Source of the DNA: Caballeronia sp. SL2Y3 | GTDB taxonomy: Bacteria > Pseudomonadota > Gammaproteobacteria > Burkholderiales > Burkholderiaceae | NCBI RefSeq assembly: GCF_022879575.1 | Contig: NZ_CP084263.1 | Span: 186,001 to 250,000 of the forward strand | DNA: 64,000 bases | Direction of reading: 5' to 3' | In this document: positions 24,957 to 33,734 of the stretch, one piece after another | Numbering within the stretch: position 1 is the stretch's first letter | Layout: every line of letters starts with the position of its first letter | Translations under genes and position numbers: made by a program | Notes under the pieces: generated by a model | The model's input: only the letters and a program-made list of their open reading frames with translations | Database searches by the model: none | What the model was told of the DNA's origin: nothing

Positions 24957-26036
24957 CTAGTGTTCGACTTCGCGCTGGGCCGCAGGCGCGACGTTCGTCT
25001 CGACAACGGCTCCCGTCTTCGCGGCGGTCACGATTGCGTTGGTGATTCGGAGGTTCTCCAAACCATCGCGCGCTGTGACGAGAGGACTTGCTTCGCCGCG
25101 TATGACGCGCCGAAAGTGCTCCATTTGATGCCGCAGAGGATCGTCGCGCGTCAACTCGGCGACACTCACATCGAAGGGCTTCCACCACGAACGATCCTCG
25201 GCTTTCCCGTAGGTCTTGAGCCGCATGGTCGGAATCGACAACGATCCGAAGGTGCCGGCAATGGCATAGCAGTCTTCATCCGAGTATGACGAATACGCTT
25301 TGTTTTCCTGCGAGGTCTGTTCCCAGCTTCGCGCGCTCGCTGCGGTATCGGATAACAGAAAGGTGCCCAGTGCGCCGCTCGCGAAACGCAGAATGATCGC
25401 AGCGGTATCTTCCACCGGGAACCCGCGCGTCGCGTTCGATGAAAACGCCTGCACGGCAACGATGTCGCCGCATAGCATGCGCAGATTGTGGATCTCGTGA
25501 ATCAGGTTAAGCAGTATCGGGCCGCCTCCTGGTTCCTTGCGCCAAGGCGCGGCCGTGAAATAGTGATCGGGCTTGAAGAATAACGCGCTGCCCATCACGG
25601 CGACGAGCGGACCAAGCGTTCCATCTTCGATGATTTGCTTCGCCCGCATCATGATCGGGCTATGCGCGCGGTGATGCCCGATGAGCACTGACGCGTTGTA
25701 TCGATCCGCGGCGGCAACGAGTGTTTCGGCCTCGTCGACGGTCGCAGCGATGGGCTTCTCCAGCAGCATCGGCAAGCCTGCTTGCATGCATACGAGCGCG
25801 TGCGGGAGGTGCAACTGATTCGGCGTGGCTAGTACGACGCCATCGGGGCGGTCCTTCGAGATCAGTTCTTCGAGGGACCGGTAGTGGGAAACGCCCGCGG
25901 CCGCGGCGACATCGCCTGCGGCGTCCGACGGATCGACGACCGCCGACAGCACGCAGTGAGTGCTTTCCCGAATGACGCGAATATGTTCGAGGCCGATGTA
26001 ACCGGCGCCGGCAACAGCGATGCGTGTCTTCTCCAT
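24957..26036 (-). CDS. Gfo/Idh/MocA-family oxidoreductase
   Basis: A 359-residue NAD(P)-dependent dehydrogenase with CGGAGAGTGAC before its ATG. The Rossmann motif GAGYIGLEHI opens the protein. The EKP motif (LLEKPIAATVDEAE) and the GGGPILLNLIHEIHNLRM segment with the conserved His are characteristic of inositol- and sugar-type dehydrogenases. A 166-base gap separates it from aroE upstream. It probably oxidises or reduces a polyhydroxylated ring or sugar acid in the same pathway as the AroE and AroQ homologues; the exact substrate is unknown. Confidence 0.9.
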   Translation of the reverse strand: MEKTRIAVAGAGYIGLEHIRVIRESTHCVLSAVVDPSDAAGDVAAAAGVSHYRSLEELISKDRPDGVVLATPNQLHLPHALVCMQAGLPMLLEKPIAATVDEAETLVAAADRYNASVLIGHHRAHSPIMMRAKQIIEDGTLGPLVAVMGSALFFKPDHYFTAAPWRKEPGGGPILLNLIHEIHNLRMLCGDIVAVQAFSSNATRGFPVEDTAAIILRFASGALGTFLLSDTAASARSWEQTSQENKAYSSYSDEDCYAIAGTFGSLSIPTMRLKTYGKAEDRSWWKPFDVSVAELTRDDPLRHQMEHFRRVIRGEASPLVTARDGLENLRITNAIVTAAKTGAVVETNVAPAAQREVEH

Positions 26037-26202
26037 GTCACTCTCCGTAGCTTTCGGGGCCGGCGGGGATCGCGCTCTTCGAGATCAGATTGCGCAGGAT
26101 GCCGAGCCTCGATAGCGGAATTGTGTCGGGAACGCGTCGGCCAGACAAGCGGGGTGAACGCCAGCAGTGCGGCGTCGGACACGTCAACGCGCCTCAGCCG
26201 CG

Positions 26203-27036
26203 TCAAGCCAGCGGGACAGTCAAACGATCGATGACAGCGCGCGTTTGCGGGCGAACGCCGCGCCACCACGCGAAGGCTTCGGCCGCTTGCTCGACCAGCA
26301 TGCCGACGCCATCGGCGAGGCTGCGAATGCCGGCATCGCGGGCGAGGCGCAAGAAGGGCGTGAGTCCCTTACCGTAGGCCAGCTCATAGGCGCTTCCCGT
26401 CGGACTGAAGACACTCGACGGGACCGGCGGCAGTTGTGCGGTGAGACTCGCCGACGTCGCATTGACGACGAGATCGAACCGGCCCATCGATGCCAGCTCG
26501 GGATACCCGCACGCGCTCAGGAAGTCGCCCGCTGTCACCTGGTCGACAAGACGCTTTGCCTTTTCCACGTCCCTGTTCGCAACGACGAGTTCGCTCGGCT
26601 GTGCGGCAATGAACGGCAGCAATGCGCCCCGCACCGCGCCGCCGGCACCGAGAATCAGTACCCGCTTGCCCGCCATCGGCTGATGCAGGTTCTCTTCGAT
26701 ATCCCTCACCAATCCCACGCCATCGAAGTTCTCCGCGATGATGCGCCCGTTCTCGAACTTCATCGCGTTGACTGCGCCCGCAAGCGTTGCGCGCTGGCTG
26801 CGTTCGTCTGCCATGGCGAACGCCTGTAGCTTGAAAGGTGCGGTCACGTTCATGCCCTTGCCGCCCGCAGCGATGAACTCTCTGACCGTATCGACAAAGG
26901 CGTTCTCGGGTTCGAGAGGACCTTCGATAGCGACATACGTCATGTCCTGCCCGGTCTCTTGTGCGAACAGACCATGAATAAGCGGAGACTTGGTGTGCCC
27001 GATCGGGTTGCCGATTACCGCGTACTGATCGCTCAT
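26203..27036 (-). CDS. aroE: Shikimate 5-dehydrogenase family protein
   Basis: A 277-residue enzyme. The substrate half has NPIGHTKSPLIHGLFA (the two Ser/Thr-type contacts) and GMNVTAPFK with the catalytic Lys. ENFDGVGL replaces the usual NTDGxG, and LILGAGGAVRGALLPF is the nucleotide-binding loop. It overlaps the CoA-transferase stop codon by ATGA. Being in a catabolic operon with AroQ, a CoA-transferase and dehydrogenases, it more likely oxidises shikimate or quinate-like compounds than serves aromatic amino acid synthesis. Gene name is by family only. Confidence 0.88.
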   Translation of the reverse strand: MSDQYAVIGNPIGHTKSPLIHGLFAQETGQDMTYVAIEGPLEPENAFVDTVREFIAAGGKGMNVTAPFKLQAFAMADERSQRATLAGAVNAMKFENGRIIAENFDGVGLVRDIEENLHQPMAGKRVLILGAGGAVRGALLPFIAAQPSELVVANRDVEKAKRLVDQVTAGDFLSACGYPELASMGRFDLVVNATSASLTAQLPPVPSSVFSPTGSAYELAYGKGLTPFLRLARDAGIRSLADGVGMLVEQAAEAFAWWRGVRPQTRAVIDRLTVPLA

Positions 27037-28256
27037 CGCGCGCTCCGTTTCGAGAACAACACGCCGTCGGTTTGCATCGCGTCGATCTCGGCCGCGCTGA
27101 AACCGAGCGACTGCGCCACTTCCTCGTTGTGTTGCCCGAGGTCCGGTCCCACTTCGGCAATCGACGTGTCGCAGTCGGAGAAACGGAACGGCAGATTCGG
27201 CAGACGCAATTTGCCAAGACGCGGGTGCTCCTGTTCCACCACCATGCCGCGCGCAACGATCTGCGGATCGGCCACCACTTCATCGATGCGCTGAACCTTC
27301 GCGCACGGAACGTCGACGCTGTCGAGTAATCCCAGCACATCTGCAACCGGCCGGGATGCGACCCAAGGCTTCACCACTGCAAGAATCGCTTCGCGATTCG
27401 CGTTGCGCCCGTTGAGGCTATGAAAGCGCGTATCCGTGCCGAATCCCTCGGGCCCGCCATGACGTTCGACGAGCGCGGCGAACCGCTTCCACGAATCATC
27501 GACCTGGGCGGCAATCACGAGGTCGCCATCGGCTGCGCGGAACACGCCGTACAACGTCGAGGTCGGCATATCGTGGCCGGTCTGCTCGGGAACCACGCCC
27601 TGCATGGTGTAACACTGCACTGCGTACTCGTGCATCGAAAAGAGCGTGTCGTACAACGCCATGTCGATATGCTGACCACGTCCGCTCTTGACTCGACCGA
27701 GCAGCGCCGCGTTGATGGCAGCAACCGCGTGGATGCCTGTGTACATGTCGCCGAGCGAGATGCGCATGAGCGGCGGCGGCTCGCCCGGATTGCCGATCAT
27801 CTGCATGATGCCGCTCTTGGCTTCCGCGATGAGACCAAAGCCCGCACGATGCGCGTCCGGCCCAGTGTGTCCGTATGCGGAGATCGAGCAATAGACGAGC
27901 CCTGGATTGCGCGCTGACAGCGCGGGATAGCCGAGACCGAGTTTGTCGAGCGCACCCGGCCGATAGTTTTCGATGAACACGTCGGCCGAATCGCAAAGAC
28001 GCTCCATGAACGCCTTGCCGCGTGGGTCCTTCATATTGACGCTCACGCCGCGCTTGCCCATGTTGAGCTGCAGGAAATAGGCACTTTGCTGATCGTCCAG
28101 AATCGTGGCGTGCTGACGTCCTGCGTCGCCGCTACCGGGGCGCTCGACCTTGATCACCTCGGCGCCCAGCGCGGCGAGGCATCGGCCGACATACGGACCA
28201 GCGAGGAAGTGGCTGTAATCGACCACGCGGATACCTTCCAGCGGACGCGCTTGCAT
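27033..28256 (-). CDS. CaiB/BaiF (family III) CoA-transferase
   Basis: A 407-residue enzyme from ATG 28256. The family features GIRVVDYSHFLAGPYVGR, LGAEVIKVERPGSGD, and the catalytic Asp in ISLGDMYTGIHA are visible. These enzymes move CoA from a donor thioester to a carboxylic acid. Its start codon shares one base with the MaoC stop (TGATG) and its stop overlaps aroE, so translation is coupled across the operon. Together with the MaoC hydratase it implies that the pathway passes through a CoA thioester, which is not part of classical quinate/shikimate degradation. Confidence 0.92.
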   Translation of the reverse strand: MQARPLEGIRVVDYSHFLAGPYVGRCLAALGAEVIKVERPGSGDAGRQHATILDDQQSAYFLQLNMGKRGVSVNMKDPRGKAFMERLCDSADVFIENYRPGALDKLGLGYPALSARNPGLVYCSISAYGHTGPDAHRAGFGLIAEAKSGIMQMIGNPGEPPPLMRISLGDMYTGIHAVAAINAALLGRVKSGRGQHIDMALYDTLFSMHEYAVQCYTMQGVVPEQTGHDMPTSTLYGVFRAADGDLVIAAQVDDSWKRFAALVERHGGPEGFGTDTRFHSLNGRNANREAILAVVKPWVASRPVADVLGLLDSVDVPCAKVQRIDEVVADPQIVARGMVVEQEHPRLGKLRLPNLPFRFSDCDTSIAEVGPDLGQHNEEVAQSLGFSAAEIDAMQTDGVLFSKRSAR

Positions 28257-28726
28257 CAGTTTGCTCCCGGACGGCGTGGAATCATCAGGCGATGTTCCCC
28301 GCGCTGAACGACCTGCCCATCCTGATTGATCAACTCCGAAGGCAGTACGACGATGCCCCATTGCGGCTTGCTCTTGCTCGCACGCATCGAGCCGACGCGG
28401 AATTTCACATGCAGGACGTCATTGACCTTGATCGGCAGCAGAAAGTCCCACGTCCAGCCGAGCGACATGCCCGGCAGGAATCGATAGTCACTCTGCGTCT
28501 TCAGGCCATCCGCTATCGACAAGCCGAAGAGCCCGTGCGCCACGATCGACCCGAAGTGGCTCGCGTTCGCATATTCCTCATCGACATGCACCGGCGTGTA
28601 ATCGCCCGTGAGATCCGCGTAAGCGAGAATGCGCTCTTTCGTGACGGTGTACGTCGGGCTCACGCATTCGTCGCCTTCGCGCGCGTCGTCCCAGTACTTT
28701 TCGGTGATAGTGGTGCTCATGCTCAT
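28256..28726 (-). CDS. MaoC-family (hot-dog) dehydratase/hydratase
   Basis: A 156-residue single hot-dog domain protein, start ATG 28726 (GGAGG seven bases upstream; another ATG at 28720). The R-specific hydratase motif is intact: GDYTPVHVDEEYA with Asp and His, and later GSIVAHGLFGLSIADG. The family adds or removes water from enoyl-CoA, or, in mesaconyl-CoA hydratase relatives, from branched CoA esters. It begins two bases after the VOC stop codon and is followed by the CoA-transferase with a one-base overlap. Confidence 0.9.
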   Translation of the reverse strand: MSMSTTITEKYWDDAREGDECVSPTYTVTKERILAYADLTGDYTPVHVDEEYANASHFGSIVAHGLFGLSIADGLKTQSDYRFLPGMSLGWTWDFLLPIKVNDVLHVKFRVGSMRASKSKPQWGIVVLPSELINQDGQVVQRGEHRLMIPRRPGAN

Positions 28727-28728
28727 GC

Positions 28729-29121
28729 TCACGCCTCCGCGCGTGGATCGATCGACAACGCCTGCGCGACGCACGCTGCCGGCCTGGCCTGAATGAGTTC
28801 GACAGCGAGTCCGTCCGGAAGACGCAGCCAGTTGCGTCCCTGCGCCATTTCGCTGACACCGAACCCTTGCGCCGCTTGCAGTGCGGCATCGAGGTCTTCG
28901 CACATCACGCCGAGATGCGCGAGCCGGCCCTCCGGGCCTTCATAGCGAGGCTCGCTGATGAACTGCAGGCCGCCGAGCGTCCAGTATTGACGCGGCTCAT
29001 CGACGCTCCCGTCCACTTCGCGCATCGTCATGCCGAGCACCTGCTCGAAGAACCGGATATGCCAGTGAATGTCCTTGACCCAGATCGCCACATGTTCGAG
29101 GTACGCTTTCGGCACGCTCAT
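28729..29121 (-). CDS. VOC-superfamily (glyoxalase/dioxygenase fold) protein
   Basis: A 130-residue single-module VOC protein starting at ATG 29121, overlapping the stop of the upstream gene by ATGA. LEHVAIWVKDIHWHIRFFEQ carries the first metal-type His and LAHLGVMCEDLDAALQA the second, with Glu in LAVELIQA near the end. Members include isomerases, lyases and epimerases such as methylmalonyl-CoA epimerase; the precise activity cannot be read from the sequence. Its position before MaoC and CaiB suggests an epimerase or lyase on the same intermediate. Confidence 0.85.
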   Translation of the reverse strand: MSVPKAYLEHVAIWVKDIHWHIRFFEQVLGMTMREVDGSVDEPRQYWTLGGLQFISEPRYEGPEGRLAHLGVMCEDLDAALQAAQGFGVSEMAQGRNWLRLPDGLAVELIQARPAACVAQALSIDPRAEA

Positions 29122-30068
29122 GCTGCGGCTCCTTGCTTCTGGCGGTCCGTCATCGCGCGCTCGATCCCTTTGATGCAGGCGACCAGCGTCGAATTGACGG
29201 GCGTCGGCACGCCGAGGCGTTGGCCCCAGCGCACCACTGCTCCATTGATGAAGTCGATCTCCGTGACCGATGACTTCTCGATGCTTTGCAGCATGGAGGT
29301 CTTGAATGCGGGCGACAGCCCATCCGCCGCCATCTTCCAGGCGTCCTCGGCAGTCGGAATGGAGAGCGCGACGCCTGCGGCCCTGGCCGTAGCCATTGCT
29401 TCTTCGATGGCCGCGAGCGATGTCGCCTTGAGAACGGGCTCGTCGTAGAGTTGTCCGTAGGTGAGTCCCGTGATGCCGGTGATCGCGCCGGTCGCGACGT
29501 TGATCAGCAGCTTGTCCCACATGGTGCCGATAATGTTGTCGCTGACGGTGGTCGTCAGACCGGCGCTATTGAAAGCGTCTGCAATCGCCGTCACGCGGCT
29601 CGTCATCCGGCCGTCGAGTTCCCCGATGATCGTCCGCTTCCCGGTGACGCCGGACTGGATATGGCCGGGCGCACGCAGCACGCCGCCGACATACGTCTTG
29701 CCGGCGAGAACGCGTTCGCGTCCGACGATCTCGCTCAGCACGTCTTCGTGGCCCAGACCGTTTTGCAGCGATAGCACGACCGTTTCAAGTCCGACGAGAT
29801 CGAGCGCGCCGCGCATCGCCGAATCGGTATGGAAGGATTTCACCAGCACGATGACGACATCGACCGTGCCGACTTCGGCCGGGTCCATCGTCGCGCGAAC
29901 CTTGACGCGGCGAGTGCCCCGCTCGTCGTCGACTTGCAGGCCGTCGCTCGACATGGCTTTCACGTGTTGCTCGGAGCGATCGACGAGCCAGGTCTCGTGG
30001 CCTCCTTCGGTGAGCGCGGAGCCGATGGCACAACCGAGTGCGCCAGCCCCAAGAAAAGCGATCTTCAT
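29118..30068 (-). CDS. Ketopantoate-reductase-like NADP dehydrogenase (PanE family)
   Basis: A 316-residue enzyme from ATG 30068 with AAGGAGACGCCA upstream. The N terminus MKIAFLGAGALGCAIGSAL is the NADP loop, LVKSFHTDSA and LQNGLGHEDVL hold the conserved Lys and Asn of PanE-like reductases, and the helical C-terminal domain includes MWDKLLINVATGAITGI. First gene of the seven-gene operon. In this setting it is more likely a catabolic 2-oxo/2-hydroxy acid dehydrogenase than the pantothenate enzyme. The promoter region carries the second copy of the GCAAT-N15-ATTGC operator. Confidence 0.88.
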   Translation of the reverse strand: MKIAFLGAGALGCAIGSALTEGGHETWLVDRSEQHVKAMSSDGLQVDDERGTRRVKVRATMDPAEVGTVDVVIVLVKSFHTDSAMRGALDLVGLETVVLSLQNGLGHEDVLSEIVGRERVLAGKTYVGGVLRAPGHIQSGVTGKRTIIGELDGRMTSRVTAIADAFNSAGLTTTVSDNIIGTMWDKLLINVATGAITGITGLTYGQLYDEPVLKATSLAAIEEAMATARAAGVALSIPTAEDAWKMAADGLSPAFKTSMLQSIEKSSVTEIDFINGAVVRWGQRLGVPTPVNSTLVACIKGIERAMTDRQKQGAAA

Positions 30069-30123
30069 TGGCGTCTCCTTGATATGGAGACGAAGATACG
30101 GGCTACACCGCCATGCTGGCAAT

Positions 30124-30148
30124 GCAATGGCTTCAATAGCGTTATTGC
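30124..30148. promoter_or_regulatory. LysR-type operator, copy 2
   Basis: GCAATGG (30124-30130), an 11-base spacer, then TTATTGC (30142-30148): the same GCAAT-N15-ATTGC geometry and the same GCAATGG half-site as the palindrome in front of the LysR gene at 24.4 kb. It lies 56 bases upstream of the PanE-like start and in the divergent gap with the SDR gene, so it could serve both directions. Confidence 0.6.
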
Positions 30149-30312
30149 CTCACGCAATACACCTGTCTTACCGTTTGGCAGAGCTCGCGTGGACCGCTTG
30201 CGCCTGCCTGGCTGAAACCACGTACACTCTGCGGCGGCCACTTAAGACGGCCTCTATCGCGCGACGCTCGGCGTCAGCATAAATTTCTCTTTCTTCTATC
30301 AGTCCCTCACGC

Positions 30313-31041
30313 ATGGCAAACATTACGCTTCAAAACATCAATGTCGTCATCGCGGGCGGCACTTCGGGCATCGGCTTCGCCGTCGCACAAGCCGCGGCGC
30401 AGGCGGGTGCGGAAGTCATCATTGCATCGAGCAATCAGCAGCGTGTCGAAGCTGCATTGAAGCGGCTGCCGCAAGGCGTGCGCGGCGAGCCGCTCGACGT
30501 CACCGACGAGGCGCAGGTCAGCGCCTTCTTCGCGCGCATCGGAGCGTTCGATCATTTTGTCTACACCGCTGGCGAGGCGCTCCTGCTGGAGAACCTCGCG
30601 GACCTGTCGATTGCTGCCGCGCAGCGCGCTTTCGAAGTGCGCTACTGGGGCGTGTTGAAAGCCGTCAAGTATGGCGCGCCTTTGATTCGCGAGAATGGCT
30701 CGATCACGTTGACGAGCGGCGTCGCGTCGTCGCGTCCCCTGCCCGCATGGACGATCCCGTCGAGCATCCTCGGGGCGATCGAGTCGCTGACCCGCACGCT
30801 GGCCGTCGAACTCGCACCACTGCGCGTCAACGCGGTGGCGCCTGGCGTGCTGCGCACTGAGATGTGGAACAGCATGAGCGACGCGGATCGCCAAGGCCTC
30901 TACGACTACATCGCCGAGAAGATGCCGGTACGGCGCGTCGGTGAAGCGAGCGATGTCGCGCGTACCTATCTTTACCTGATGCAGCAGGGCTTTAGCACGG
31001 GCCAGGTAGTCGTCGTAGATGGCGGGCACGTGCTGGTCTAA
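30313..31041 (+). CDS. SDR-family protein lacking the catalytic Tyr-Lys pair
   Basis: A 242-residue classical short-chain dehydrogenase fold. The cofactor loop GGTSGIGFAVA, the YTAG segment in place of NNAG, Ser135 (LTSGVASSRPLP) and the C-terminal TGQVVVVDGG are all present. The active-site YxxxK is replaced: the aligned positions are Pro149 and Leu153 in AWTIPSSILGAIES, and the nucleotide sequence reads unambiguously. It may therefore bind nucleotide without normal dehydrogenase chemistry. Divergent from the aro-type operon, with 244 bases between; the ribosome site is weak. Confidence 0.88.
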   Translation: MANITLQNINVVIAGGTSGIGFAVAQAAAQAGAEVIIASSNQQRVEAALKRLPQGVRGEPLDVTDEAQVSAFFARIGAFDHFVYTAGEALLLENLADLSIAAAQRAFEVRYWGVLKAVKYGAPLIRENGSITLTSGVASSRPLPAWTIPSSILGAIESLTRTLAVELAPLRVNAVAPGVLRTEMWNSMSDADRQGLYDYIAEKMPVRRVGEASDVARTYLYLMQQGFSTGQVVVVDGGHVLV

Positions 31042-31218
31042 ATAGGCGGCCCGCCGCGCAAATGGCGCGGGATACGGCGTCGTGCCGATAGGTCGTTCGA
31101 TTGCGCGCGAGCCTGCTTTGCAAGCCGCAGGCCGCGTGCGCAACGAAGAATCATTAGAAAGTAGCGAGCGCAGTCACCGCGACTGAAGCGGACTGGCGCA
31201 ATGCGCAAATGTCTGCTC

Positions 31219-31254
31219 GCGCTTCGGGAACCCGTCGGCGGGCTCCCGAAGCGC
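31219..31254. terminator. Strong bidirectional stem-loop terminator
   Basis: GCGCTTCGGGA (31219-31229) pairs perfectly with TCCCGAAGCGC (31244-31254). After one A-C mismatch, CCCG pairs with CGGG around a TCGG tetraloop. It lies between the convergent SDR gene and the small monooxygenase gene and can serve both transcripts. A smaller CCGCGC/GCGCGG hairpin (31054-31070) lies closer to the SDR stop. Confidence 0.75.
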
Positions 31255-31296
31255 ATGGCAGCGTTGTGACAACGCGCTACATCGCTGCACAGTCGA

Positions 31297-31593
31297 TCAT
31301 GCCAACTCGCGGAGCAGTTGAACTTCAATCGGCCCTTCCAGGCGCGTCTTGAACGCCTCGGCCATAGCAAGAAAATGCGGTTCCTGCTCGTGCCTAGCGA
31401 GCGCTTCGCGCGTCTCCCATCTTTCGATGAACACGAAGCGACCAGCATGCTGCGGATCGGAATGCGCGGTGTACAGTCGACAGCCGGACTCCTTGCGCGT
31501 GGCGGAAACACAGGTTCTGATGACGCTTTCTACTTCTGCTTCCATCCCGGCTCGGGCCTGAACCGTTGCAACGACGGTGACTTCTTCGGACAT
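31297..31593 (-). CDS. Antibiotic biosynthesis monooxygenase (ABM/YgiN-like) domain protein
   Basis: A 98-residue ferredoxin-like single-domain protein. ATG 31593 is chosen because GAGGAG lies nine bases upstream; the frame extends to a TTG at 31611. VVATVQARAGMEAEVESVIR, YTAHSDPQHAGRFVFIERW and the HxxxPHFLAMAEAF segment are characteristic of quinol monooxygenase-like proteins. It lies 14 bases behind the quinone-oxidoreductase gene on the same strand, so the pair probably handles quinones or reactive electrophiles together. Confidence 0.9.
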   Translation of the reverse strand: MSEEVTVVATVQARAGMEAEVESVIRTCVSATRKESGCRLYTAHSDPQHAGRFVFIERWETREALARHEQEPHFLAMAEAFKTRLEGPIEVQLLRELA

Positions 31594-31607
31594 GAGACGA
31601 CTCCTCT

Positions 31608-32597
31608 TCAATTGACGATATCGATAACGACTTTGCCTACCGCGTCCCCGCCGGCCAAGCGCCCGTGAGCCGCTGCGGTGTCCGCAAGCTGGAAGCGGAC
31701 CGGATCGACGACCGGCGAGAGCTTACCTTCATCCACCAGCGCCGCAATCTTGCGCAAGATGACGCCGTGGCGCTCGAGCCCCTGCCCGGTCAGCATCGGC
31801 AACAGCATGAAGATGCCGATAAGGCTCAGACTCCGCCCGAGCACCGGGGCGAGGTCGTGCTGCTCCCACGCTGCGCAAGTAACGAGCCTCCCGTACAAGC
31901 GAGTCGCCATGGCGGACTGTTCGAGAAGCGCACCGCCCACTGTGTCATAAACGATGTCGAAGCCGATGCCATCCGTGTATCGAGCGACATAGTCCTCGGT
32001 TGACATGTCGCGATAGGGGATCGCTACGGCGCCGAGGCGTTCTGCGAGCGCGAGTTTCTCAGGCGTCGATGCCGTCGCGAACACTTTGGCGCCGAAGACC
32101 TTCGCAAGCTGAATGGCGATATGGCCGACACCGCCCGCCGCCGCATGGACCAGGACCTTCTCATCGAGGCTCACCTTCGCTCTGTCCACCAGACCTTCCC
32201 AGGCGGTGATCGCAACGAGCGGGAGTGCGGCGGCTTCTCGCATCGAAAGGCGGGCCGGTTTCGGAGCGACGAGGCGAGCGTCGACCACCATGTATTCGGC
32301 AAGCGATCCGGCTCTGCCTTTGACGCCGCCCGCACAGCCGTAAACGGCGTCACCCACGTCGAAACCTTCGACGCCTGCACCGACCTTGCTGACGATGCCG
32401 GCGAAGTCCATGCCCAGAACGGCGGGAAGCGCGGGCGCGGCCGGGCCGAGTTCCCCCGCCTTGATCTTGAGATCCGCTGGGTTGACACCGGAGGCGTGCA
32501 CGGCAACGAGCAGTTCGCCCGCCTTGGGTTCGGGAATCGCGAGCGTATCGAGCAATTGCCCTTCGACGCCGAATTCGTTCAATACAAATGCTTTCAT
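31608..32597 (-). CDS. NADP-dependent zinc-free alcohol dehydrogenase / quinone oxidoreductase
   Basis: A 329-residue medium-chain oxidoreductase from ATG 32597 (GGAAGG upstream). It has the quinone-oxidoreductase opening ASGVNPADLKIKAGE, the middle MDFAGIVSKVGAGV, and the nucleotide motif AAAGGVGHIAIQLAKVFGAKV. The structural zinc cysteines of true alcohol dehydrogenases are absent. It forms an operon with the ABM-type protein and is divergent from a LysR regulator (128 bases between), the usual arrangement for a redox- or quinone-induced detoxification pair. Confidence 0.9.
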   Translation of the reverse strand: MKAFVLNEFGVEGQLLDTLAIPEPKAGELLVAVHASGVNPADLKIKAGELGPAAPALPAVLGMDFAGIVSKVGAGVEGFDVGDAVYGCAGGVKGRAGSLAEYMVVDARLVAPKPARLSMREAAALPLVAITAWEGLVDRAKVSLDEKVLVHAAAGGVGHIAIQLAKVFGAKVFATASTPEKLALAERLGAVAIPYRDMSTEDYVARYTDGIGFDIVYDTVGGALLEQSAMATRLYGRLVTCAAWEQHDLAPVLGRSLSLIGIFMLLPMLTGQGLERHGVILRKIAALVDEGKLSPVVDPVRFQLADTAAAHGRLAGGDAVGKVVIDIVN

Positions 32598-32725
32598 AGA
32601 TGGACCTTCCGATTGGAGGCAGAACGATAGCGCCCGCCCCACCATTTGCAAAACGACAAATTCAAATCGCGTGCATGAGCGCCGCTAATGCTAAGATCCG
32701 CGCTCTTATTTCTTGGTGCAGCGCC

Positions 32726-33604
32726 ATGACGACGCCTCGGCTCGAACTCGACAGTCTTCGCACCTTCCTGGCTATTGCAGACGGCGGGAGTTTCACGGCA
32801 GCAGCAGCGAGTGTCGGACGGACGCAATCGGCGATCAGCCTGAAGATTCGGAAGCTCGAGGAAACGCTGGACAAGCAGCTACTCGTGCGCAACGCACACC
32901 GCACGACACTGACGCCCGCCGGGGAATTGCTGCTGGGCTACGCCCGGCGTCTCGTACGTGACAGCGACGCTGCGATCGCGCACCTGCGCAGCGCGGAGGC
33001 GACGGGGACGATACGGCTCGGCATCGGTGAACTGTTCGTGCCCGATCATCTGCCGCGAGTGCTCACGCGTTTCAGGCAGGCGCATGCCAAGGTGCGACTC
33101 CAGGTGCAGGTGGGACTATCGGCCGATCTGATCGAGCAGATGCGATCGGGCGGCTTGGAGGTTGTCGTCGCCAACCGCGAAGGAGACGAACGCGGGGGGC
33201 GCGTGGTATGGACCGAGCCACTGAGGTGGGTCGCAGCCAATGACTTCGAGTTGGGCGACAGCGGGCCCGTGCCGCTGGTGGCACTGCCCGATCAGTGCGC
33301 ATATCGGCGCATGGCCATCGATGCTCTCGCGTCCGTCGGACGTCCCGGCGACGTGGTGTACGCGTGCACCAGCCTTCTCGGAGTCGAGGCGGCCATCGCC
33401 GCAGGGTCGGGCCTGGCCATACTCGGCCAGTCTTCGCTCGCCCGTAACCCCGGTTTGCGAGACCTGAGCCAGCACTTGCCGCCGCTGCCCGCGTGCGAAA
33501 TAGCCGTTTATGGCGAGGCCGCCGACAACGGCCGCGCCTTGCGCGCACTGATTCAATTCATCGAAGACAGCTTGCGATCGGACTCGGTGCTGCGGAAGAC
33601 ATAG
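32726..33604 (+). CDS. LysR-family transcriptional regulator
   Basis: A 292-residue regulator from ATG 32726 (MTTPRLELDSLRTFLAIADG); the frame stays open upstream to 32600 but homology begins here. The DNA-binding helix-turn-helix is GSFTAAAASVGRTQSAISLK, followed by the LysR linker helix and an effector domain (IRLGIGELFVPDHLPRVL onward). Divergent from the quinone-oxidoreductase/ABM operon, which it most likely regulates. Confidence 0.92.
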   Translation: MTTPRLELDSLRTFLAIADGGSFTAAAASVGRTQSAISLKIRKLEETLDKQLLVRNAHRTTLTPAGELLLGYARRLVRDSDAAIAHLRSAEATGTIRLGIGELFVPDHLPRVLTRFRQAHAKVRLQVQVGLSADLIEQMRSGGLEVVVANREGDERGGRVVWTEPLRWVAANDFELGDSGPVPLVALPDQCAYRRMAIDALASVGRPGDVVYACTSLLGVEAAIAAGSGLAILGQSSLARNPGLRDLSQHLPPLPACEIAVYGEAADNGRALRALIQFIEDSLRSDSVLRKT

Positions 33605-33734
33605 CCGACGATCGGCACGCTTGCGTACAGGCCGCGTACCTTCGTTGCCACCTTTATCGTCCTGATACGCAACACGTTTGCGTGAACACCGGGCTTCCCG
33701 CAGCTTGCGGCGCGAGACGCGATCGTGTTACCTT

